A DNA stretch of 64,000 bases from Legionella steigerwaltii (GTDB lineage Bacteria; Pseudomonadota; Gammaproteobacteria; Legionellales; Legionellaceae): NCBI RefSeq assembly GCF_001468065.1, contig NZ_LNYZ01000006.1:22002-86001 (forward strand), written 5' to 3'. How positions within the stretch are numbered: the first letter of the stretch is position 1; each line of letters starts with the position of its first letter. Below, piece after piece: positions 57,420-64,000 of this stretch. The translations under genes were made by a program, and so were the position numbers. The notes beneath the pieces are model-generated. The model made no database searches. It had not been told where the DNA came from and saw nothing but the letters and a program-made list of their open reading frames with translations.

Positions 57420-60400
57420 GCGTTCCCCCTCACTTTATCAGTGCTATCCCTTCGATAACTCATTACTTTGCGTGATATTCGATCAAATGTCAGGTAGATA
57501 ATTGGAGTCGTGTACAAAGTAACTAACTGACTAACCATTAAACCACCAATAATAGCGATACCTAACGGACGTCGTAATTCACCTCCAATACCATTACTGA
57601 GGGCTAAAGGAATTGCACCGAGCATCGAAGCCATAGTCGTCATCAAAATAGGTCTAAAACGCAATAATGCAGCCTCATAAATTGCATCTATAGGTTTTCT
57701 TTTGTACTCACGCTCTTGTTCAAGAGCAAAGTCAATCATCATAATGGCATTTTTTAACACAATACCAATTAATAAAATTATGGCGATTAAAGCAATAATA
57801 CTGAACTCATTATTTGTGACATACAATGCAAATAAAGCACCCATTGTAGCTGAGGGTAGTGTAGATAAAATGGTCAGGGGATGAATATAGCTTTCATAAA
57901 GCACACCCAAAACAATGTACACGACTACAACTGCAGCAAGAATCAACCATCCTTCATTGGCAAGTGCATTTTGAAAGCTTTTTGCTGTCCCCTGAAAATC
58001 TGCCGTAATACTCAGAGGTAGATTAAGATTTTTTTTCATCTCATCAATTTGTTGTACTGCCTCTCCTAATGAGCCATTCTTAGCAAGATTGAATGACAGT
58101 GTTGCTGATGGAAATTGGTCCTTATGTGCAATGACTAATGGCCCTACAGTTTGTTTGATGCTAGCAAAAGTTTTAATGGGAACTGAGCCACTCGAAGTGG
58201 TTATTGCTGAAGATACAGAACCTGGAGTGATGGTCGCGCCCAATGAATTAACCGTCGGATAATTTATTCCTGGACTAGAAGCGTTCGTTACAGCAGAAAT
58301 ACTAGGCGAGGAGTTATAAACCGTAGAATTGATATAAATATTATCAAAAGCAACGGGTTCCTTTTGTAACGAAGGCAAAACTTCCAAAACGACACGATAT
58401 TGGTTTCGTTGGGTAAACATAATTGATATTTGCCGCTGCCCAAAAGAATCATAAAGCGTATCATCAATCATTTGCATGCTGATTCCAAGCCGATATGCCG
58501 TATCACGATCAACATCCAGTTCTGAGACCAAACCTAGATTTTGTTGATCTGAGTTGACGTCTTTCAATGCTGGTAATTTTTGCATTCGTTGCAGCATTAA
58601 TTTTGACCAGTTAGTCACTTCATCAGGATCAGGTCCATTCACACTGTATTGGAACTCAGTACGACTCGTTAAAGTATCTATAGTTAAATCCTGAACTGGC
58701 TGCATATACAATTTTGCACCAACCACGTTTCTAACCTTAGATTGTAATCGCCTTATTACTTCATCCACACCAGGTCGTTCATCAAAAGGTTTAAGATTAA
58801 TAAGAATACGCCCACTATTTAAAGTAATATTGGTCCCATCAATTCCAATAAACGAAGATAAACTTTCTACAGCAGGATCAGAAAGTACCGCTTTTGTTAA
58901 ATCTTTCTGACGATTGGCCATTTCTTGAAATGAGACTGAATCAGCTGCAACAGAGATCCCTTGAATCACCCCAGTATCTTGAATAGGAAAAAAACCTTTA
59001 GGAATAAGAAACAACAAAACCCCAGTAATGAGTACAGTAATAAAGAAAATCAATAAAATAAGTAGTTGATGTAATAATACCCAGTTTAAAGAAACTTTAT
59101 ATTTTTCAATAAGGTAGTTTAGCTTTCTTTCGAGAAATTTTTGTAAGTCATTATTTTGGCTTTCGCTTTCTGGCTTTAAAATGCGCGAACACAACATGGG
59201 CGTCAAGGTTAAAGAAACGAACGTAGAAATAGCAATTGTTATCGTTAAAGTCAGAGCAAATTCTCGAAATAACCGACCTACTACATCCCCCATAAACAAC
59301 AAAGGAATAAGGACCGCAATAAGTGATATGGACAAAGAAATAATAGTAAAACCAATTTGTTCTGCTCCCTTATGAGCAGCAACCAATGGTTTTTCACCAA
59401 GCTCAATGTAGCGCATGATGTTTTCGATCATCACAATCGCATCATCGACCACAAAACCGGCTGCAATAGTCAATCCCATTAAAGTAAGATTGTTAAGACT
59501 AAATCCTAGTAAGTACATTAGACCCAGAGTGCCTACGAGTGCCAGAGGTACCGAAATACTAGGAATAATGGTAGCTGGTAATTTTCGTAAGAAAAGGAAA
59601 ATGACCATAACTACTAACGCTACAGATAAAAGTAATTCGAATTGCACATTTTTTACCGATGCCTGAATGCTAATAGTGCGGTCAGTAAGCACCTTAACTT
59701 CCATTCCTGCAGGAATTGCAGATTTCATTTGATTCAATAATTTTTTGACTCGTTGAGCCACTTCAATCACATTGGCCCCAGGTTGCCGTTGGACGTTTAC
59801 AATGATTGCAGGGTCATTATTCATCCATGCCTCCTGCATAATATTTTCCGCACCATCTATAACATTCGCTATATCAGATAAACGAACTGGAGCCCCATTT
59901 TGATAAGAAATGACTAGAGGACGATAAGCTTCTGCAGACAACAATTGATCATTTGAATTAATCGTATAGGACAAACGAGGACCAGAAAAACTCCCTTTTG
60001 CGGTATTCACGTTAGAGGCCATAACAATAGCTCGGATATCTTCCAGAGTTAATCCATAAGCAGATAATGCATTGGGGTTAGCTTGAATACGTACTGCAGG
60101 CCGATGCCCTCCTCCCAAGCTCACTAATCCTACACCGGTTAATTGAGAAATTTTGGGGACTAAACGCGTCTCAGCGTAATCTTCAACTTTTGTTAAAGGT
60201 ATTGTGTTTGAAGTTAATGCTAAAGTAAGAATTGGTGTATCTGCTGGGTTTACTTTGCTGTAAACCGGGGGATTTGGTAAATCAGCAGGTAAATAACTGC
60301 TCGCCGCATTGATTGATTGCTGGACTTCTTGTTCAGCAACATCTAATGAGATATCCAGTTTAAACTGCAAGGTAATAATCGATGATCCATATGAACTGTT

Positions 60401-60646
60401 TGAGGTCATTTGATCCAAACCTGGCATTTGTCCAAATTGTCGCTCAAGTGGTGCAGTAACCGTTGTGCTCATCACATATGGACTCGCCCCAGGATAAAAA
60501 GTTGACACTTGAATTGTGGGATATTCCACATCTGGCAGAGCCGAAACAGGCAATAGTTTGTAAGAAAGGGCCCCACTAAGAAAAATAGCGAACATTAACA
60601 ATGAAGTGGCTATAGCTCTTGCGATAAATGGGCCTGAAATACTCAT
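57416..60646 (-). CDS. mdtB: RND multidrug efflux permease, MdtB-like
   Basis: A 1076-residue RND pump, paralogous to the next gene. The TM4 motif is FVVDDAIVMIENI near residue 405. Residues ~773-823 contain a Ser/Thr/Asn-rich insert absent from the 1032-residue partner, in the second periplasmic loop facing the docking domain. It overlaps the fusion protein gene by four bases upstream. It probably forms a mixed trimer with the second pump. Confidence 0.9.
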   Translation of the reverse strand: MSISGPFIARAIATSLLMFAIFLSGALSYKLLPVSALPDVEYPTIQVSTFYPGASPYVMSTTVTAPLERQFGQMPGLDQMTSNSSYGSSIITLQFKLDISLDVAEQEVQQSINAASSYLPADLPNPPVYSKVNPADTPILTLALTSNTIPLTKVEDYAETRLVPKISQLTGVGLVSLGGGHRPAVRIQANPNALSAYGLTLEDIRAIVMASNVNTAKGSFSGPRLSYTINSNDQLLSAEAYRPLVISYQNGAPVRLSDIANVIDGAENIMQEAWMNNDPAIIVNVQRQPGANVIEVAQRVKKLLNQMKSAIPAGMEVKVLTDRTISIQASVKNVQFELLLSVALVVMVIFLFLRKLPATIIPSISVPLALVGTLGLMYLLGFSLNNLTLMGLTIAAGFVVDDAIVMIENIMRYIELGEKPLVAAHKGAEQIGFTIISLSISLIAVLIPLLFMGDVVGRLFREFALTLTITIAISTFVSLTLTPMLCSRILKPESESQNNDLQKFLERKLNYLIEKYKVSLNWVLLHQLLILLIFFITVLITGVLLFLIPKGFFPIQDTGVIQGISVAADSVSFQEMANRQKDLTKAVLSDPAVESLSSFIGIDGTNITLNSGRILINLKPFDERPGVDEVIRRLQSKVRNVVGAKLYMQPVQDLTIDTLTSRTEFQYSVNGPDPDEVTNWSKLMLQRMQKLPALKDVNSDQQNLGLVSELDVDRDTAYRLGISMQMIDDTLYDSFGQRQISIMFTQRNQYRVVLEVLPSLQKEPVAFDNIYINSTVYNSSPSISAVTNASSPGINYPTVNSLGATITPGSVSSAITTSSGSVPIKTFASIKQTVGPLVIAHKDQFPSATLSFNLAKNGSLGEAVQQIDEMKKNLNLPLSITADFQGTAKSFQNALANEGWLILAAVVVVYIVLGVLYESYIHPLTILSTLPSATMGALFALYVTNNEFSIIALIAIILLIGIVLKNAIMMIDFALEQEREYKRKPIDAIYEAALLRFRPILMTTMASMLGAIPLALSNGIGGELRRPLGIAIIGGLMVSQLVTLYTTPIIYLTFDRISRKVMSYRRDSTDKVRGNA

Positions 60647-61878
60647 GTGATATTGCGCACTTTCGATTCATTACCTGCTTTTTTAACTGGCTTGCTAGAA
60701 TAATCATTTTTGACAAGTACCGTCGAGCCATTCATTAATTTATCAGCACCATTTACTACTACTTTTTGACCTGGTAACAAACCGCTTTTGATTACAGTAT
60801 AATCACCACTAGTGGGTCCCATAACCACATCTTGAGTTGTCACTGTATTATTTGCATGAATCACATAAATGAAATCGTTTGTTGTTGAATGTTGTATCGC
60901 CGCCGTGGGCACAACGGTCGCTTGGTGCAATGTTTCAATTAAAATTTTTACGTTAACAAATTGATTAGGGAATAGTTTATTTTTTTCATTATTAAAAATC
61001 CCTCTTAGTCTTACTGTTCCTGTAGTCGTGCTTATCTGATTATCCAAAGCCAACAATTTTCCTATTCCAAGTAAATTCTTCTGTTGGCGGTCATAAACTT
61101 TAACTTGCATCTCTTTGCCAGCATAGGCCTGTGGCGCAATTCGTGGTACATAATCTTCAGCAACAGGGAAAATTACGGTAATGGGATCATTGGTAGTGAT
61201 CACGGCAATGCCTTGCGTATTTGCAGTTTGCACAAAATTGCCAGGATCAACTAAGCGCAAGCCGATCCGTCCATCTATTGGGGAAGTAATATTGCAATAG
61301 ATAAGATTGACTTTAGTACTTTGAATCAAACCCAAATCGGCTTTAACGTTACCTTCATATTGTTCTACTAGTGATTGCTGAGTTGCTAAGGTTTGTTGGG
61401 AAATAGAGTCCTCTTTCCATAGTCTTTGATAACGTTTTAAATCAATTCTTGCGTTAGCCAGTAGTGCTGAATCACGTTTTAGATCACCTTCATATTGGAT
61501 AAGCAATGCCTCATAAGGACGCTGATCAATTTGGGCGAGTAGCTGTCCTTTTTTGACCAATTGTCCTTCCTTGAAAAGGACTTTCATTAATAAACCATTG
61601 ATTTGGGTTTGCACCGTCACTGTGTAAACAGGCGTTACCGTACCAAGTGCTGGAGCATAAATCGGTACATCACGAGTAGTAGAAACTTCTGCAACAACAG
61701 GAATAGGCTTAGGTGCTGTATTTTTTGCTTTTTTAGCGACAATATAAAGCCACAGTCCTGCAACCAAAGCAATGCAAATAATGAGCAGTCCTAACAAATT
61801 GTCTACTTGATAACGCGCTCGCCAACGTTTAGAAATCACCGTTTTATTTTTCTTAGGGGGTGACTTTTCTCCTTCCAT
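60643..61878 (-). CDS. mdtA: RND efflux membrane fusion protein, MdtA-like
   Basis: A 411-residue periplasmic adaptor. It has a cytoplasmic Lys/Arg-rich N-terminus, one membrane anchor (LLGLLIICIALVAGLWLYIV), a lipoyl/barrel-sandwich domain split by an alpha-hairpin (QINGLLMKVLFKEGQLVKKG; SPIDGRIGLRLVDPGNFV) and a beta-barrel. It joins the RND pumps to the outer channel. I prefer the ATG at 61878; an in-frame ATG at 61932 would add 18 residues. First gene of the four-gene efflux operon. Confidence 0.9.
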   Translation of the reverse strand: MEGEKSPPKKNKTVISKRWRARYQVDNLLGLLIICIALVAGLWLYIVAKKAKNTAPKPIPVVAEVSTTRDVPIYAPALGTVTPVYTVTVQTQINGLLMKVLFKEGQLVKKGQLLAQIDQRPYEALLIQYEGDLKRDSALLANARIDLKRYQRLWKEDSISQQTLATQQSLVEQYEGNVKADLGLIQSTKVNLIYCNITSPIDGRIGLRLVDPGNFVQTANTQGIAVITTNDPITVIFPVAEDYVPRIAPQAYAGKEMQVKVYDRQQKNLLGIGKLLALDNQISTTTGTVRLRGIFNNEKNKLFPNQFVNVKILIETLHQATVVPTAAIQHSTTNDFIYVIHANNTVTTQDVVMGPTSGDYTVIKSGLLPGQKVVVNGADKLMNGSTVLVKNDYSSKPVKKAGNESKVRNIT

Positions 61879-61956
61879 AAAAACTACGTTCCTTGAGCCA
61901 AAATGAAGAAATTCATCATAGCGAATTTTCATAAGGGTAGCAAAAAAATCTAGTTA

Positions 61957-61985
61957 AACGTATGTCAGTCTCATTTGGGCGTCAA
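61957..61985 (-). promoter_or_regulatory. candidate promoter of the efflux operon
   Basis: On the minus strand TTGACG, a 17-base spacer and TACGTT; the -10 is poor. No regulator gene lies next to the operon. Confidence 0.4.
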
Positions 61986-62086
61986 AGCACAATCCAATTG
62001 TCCAAGAAAAAAGCTAAAATTAACACTATACTAATAAAAAAAGACTCTTTTTTACTGTCATATGATATTTTCACTCAGGAGAGAAT

Positions 62087-63247
62087 ATGGAAATAAAAAC
62101 CTTTCAATTCCTTAAGAATAAAGGATGGAGTGTGGAAGAATTTCCTGATCTTGACTCAGAGAATACATTAGTACTTATTTTTGCAGCTCCAGAATTCATG
62201 GATTTTCAAGATCCTATAATTCAATTAGCGAACTTTTATTCCAAATCAAAAGTTATAGGCTGTTCCACTGCGGGTGAAATTTATGGTGATGATCTTTTTG
62301 ACCACAGTATTACAGTCTCTGTAGTCAAATTTGCCAAAACATCATTAAAAATTGCAAAAGCAGAGGTAAGTCACAGCAAAGACTCTAAAAAAACAGGCAG
62401 TTTAATTGCTGAGCAATTAAAAGCAGATGATCTGCATAGTATCTTTATCTTGTCTGATGGACTTAATGTAAATGGCTCTGAATTAGTACAAGGATTAAAC
62501 ACTGCAAATGGTAATCATAAACTTATTATTACCGGTGGGTTAGCAGGTGATGGCAGTGATTTCAAAAAAACATGGACCATTTTAAATAATAAAATTCTTG
62601 ATCATTATGTCGTAGCCGTAGGTTTTTATGGTTCTGACATTCATGTTGGCCACGCATCTAAAGGAGGATGGGATATTTTTGGTCCTGTTCGCCGAATTAC
62701 ACGTTCAGAAGCTAATGTTTTATATGAGCTTGATTATCAACCTGCTTTGCAACTGTACAAAGAATACTTGGGTGAAAAAGCTTCCGAGCTGCCCTCATCA
62801 GGATTGCTTTATCCATTAGCAATCAATAACCCTGAAATCCATAATGACACCCAATTGGTTCGTACAATCTTAGCAATCGATGAAAAAGAACAATCACTGG
62901 TATTTGCAGGGGATATTCCAACAGGATGGTACGCGCAATTGATGAGAGCCAATTTTGATCGATTAATCGATAGCGCGAATGAAGCAGGTCTTCTAGCAAA
63001 TAAATTAATGTTGAACGATAACTTAAAACAATTAGGCCCTGTTTTAGCGATTGACATTAGTTGTGTAGGAAGAAGACTGCTTTTAGGCGAACGAACAGAA
63101 GAAGAAATCGAATCAACAATGTCCGCTTTACCTGAAGGCTCGACCCAGATTGGCTTTTATTCATATGGGGAATTATCACCTTTTTCTGTTGGAAATTGCG
63201 AATTGCATAACCAAACGATGACGATTACGACAATTTACGAAACCTAA
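62087..63247 (+). CDS. FIST-domain sensory protein
   Basis: A 386-residue cytoplasmic protein with FIST_N (~25-225, IGCSTAGEIYG, ITGGLAGDGSDFKKTW) and FIST_C (~225-370, CVGRRLLLGERTEEE, GFYSYGELSPF) domains and no membrane segments. FIST proteins are thought to bind small ligands such as amino acids and to work with kinases or cyclases. CAGGAGAG precedes the ATG. A PAS/kinase gene follows after 26 bases, the usual partner. Confidence 0.88.
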   Translation: MEIKTFQFLKNKGWSVEEFPDLDSENTLVLIFAAPEFMDFQDPIIQLANFYSKSKVIGCSTAGEIYGDDLFDHSITVSVVKFAKTSLKIAKAEVSHSKDSKKTGSLIAEQLKADDLHSIFILSDGLNVNGSELVQGLNTANGNHKLIITGGLAGDGSDFKKTWTILNNKILDHYVVAVGFYGSDIHVGHASKGGWDIFGPVRRITRSEANVLYELDYQPALQLYKEYLGEKASELPSSGLLYPLAINNPEIHNDTQLVRTILAIDEKEQSLVFAGDIPTGWYAQLMRANFDRLIDSANEAGLLANKLMLNDNLKQLGPVLAIDISCVGRRLLLGERTEEEIESTMSALPEGSTQIGFYSYGELSPFSVGNCELHNQTMTITTIYET

Positions 63248-63273
63248 AAATTAAATATTTAGATAAGAGTGAT

Positions 63274-63948
63274 ATGGAAATTCATAAATTATTAAAACGA
63301 CAGCTAGAACATTCAAACATTGTTCAGGATAAGATGCCAGAAACTAATGAGCAGTGGCAGACTTTTATTCACCACGTCAATAATACCTATATGGAAGCAG
63401 ATCAGGAGCGCTATTTGCACGAGCGCTCTATAAAAATATCTTCCCGAGAAATGATGAGTTTGAATGAAAAACTTGAATATGCCCAACATATTGCTGGTTT
63501 AGGCTATTGGTCTTATGATGGCATCCTCGACCGTGCAATCTGGTCCAATGAATTATTCAATCTATTGCATTTAAATCCTTCTCATAAAGCTCCTAAACTA
63601 AATGAGTTTATCGAATTAATCCATGAGCAAGACCGATTTGAATTAATACAAAAAGTAAAACGTGCCCTTAAAGATAAAATAGATTATGAATGTGAAATAC
63701 GTGTAAGAAACCCTGATGGAAATTACCATTGGTATAGGTTAATTAGTCAATGTCAGGAAGGAGAGAAACAACTTGCTGGAATCGTTATCGATATTCATAA
63801 AAGCAAAGTTTCTGAAGAAAAAATCAAAGAATTAAACCAAAAAATATCATCTACTGCTCGTCGTGCTGGAATGGCAGAAGTGGCAACGACTATTTTGCAC
63901 AACATAGGCAATATTTTAAATATTACCCTGGCGTCTAAAAGTTATTGA
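63274..63948 (+). pseudogene. PAS-domain histidine kinase, interrupted after the H-box
   Basis: The 224-residue frame has an N-terminal coiled region, a PAS domain (~68-175, AQHIAGLGYWSYDG... GNYHWYRLISQ) and a dimerisation helix with phospho-acceptor His209 in AGMAEVATTILHNIGNILN. The frame then changes to ITLASKSY and stops. The catalytic ATPase domain expected after the H-box is absent from this frame up to the window end. An insertion or frameshift after base ~63921 is likely. If a natural short form exists it would lack kinase activity. Confidence 0.7.
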
Positions 63949-64000
63949 TTTTATGTGATATTCTACGCGCTTTTGACTAAATCAATTTGTTGAGATGAGT
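63922..64000. mobile_element. possible left edge of an inserted element
   Basis: Sequence from ATTACCCTGGCGTCTAAAAG onward no longer resembles a kinase gene in any frame I can follow. It may be the end of an insertion sequence, but no terminal repeat or transposase can be seen before the window ends. Confidence 0.3.

Overview
The window looks like a chromosomal segment of an AT-rich gammaproteobacterium of the genus Legionella. Three things point there: the housekeeping gene orders (tig-clpP-clpX-lon-hupB, lepA-lepB-DUF4845-rnc, mltB-gspL-gspM), candidate type IV (Dot/Icm) effectors with acidic C-terminal tails, and a PmrA-like tandem site in front of a giant SecA-like gene. The species cannot be fixed from the sequence alone.

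Region by region. 1-4.3 kb holds the end of a histidine operon (hisC'-hisB-hisH-hisA-hisF-hisIE). Its hisA is cut short by a palindromic repeat, and a second diverged hisA 3' stub follows. 4.4-10.7 kb carries rlmI, kup-rdgC, bamD, tRNA-Ser and a cytochrome b561. 10.7-21.6 kb is a proteostasis block on the minus strand: four tRNAs (Pro, Arg, His, Leu), trigger factor, ClpP, ClpX, Lon, HU, tRNA-Val, tRNA-Asp, PpiD and an unknown membrane protein. 21.8-25.0 kb has a solo tyrosine recombinase and an ABC-F ATPase. 25.1-29 kb is lepA-lepB-DUF4845-rnc. 29-31.7 kb is mltB with the type II secretion genes gspL and gspM. 31.9-37.4 kb has an MDR oxidoreductase, a SPOR lipoprotein, a dGTPase, an outer-membrane beta-barrel protein and a secreted seven-repeat protein. 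tRNA-Ala and two identical tRNA-Glu genes follow.

38.3-52.5 kb is the accessory part. It holds a 2930-residue protein with a SecA-type ATPase core, a DUF1993 protein, a small secreted protein, MtfA, a serine-hydrolase-like protein with an effector-like tail, a small coiled-coil protein and two tandem paralogous membrane proteins. 52.7-61.9 kb is a complete RND efflux operon (membrane fusion protein, two RND pumps, outer-membrane channel). The window ends with a FIST sensor gene and a PAS/histidine-kinase gene that stops abruptly just after its H-box, possibly at an insertion-sequence edge.

Ten copies of an intergenic palindrome (ends TGTAGCCTGGGTG.../...CACCCAGGCTACA) are scattered through the window, nearly all just after stop codons. 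One lies in frame inside the signal-peptide region of the efflux outer-membrane lipoprotein. In several places the repeat's TGTAG end supplies the stop codon of the neighbouring gene.
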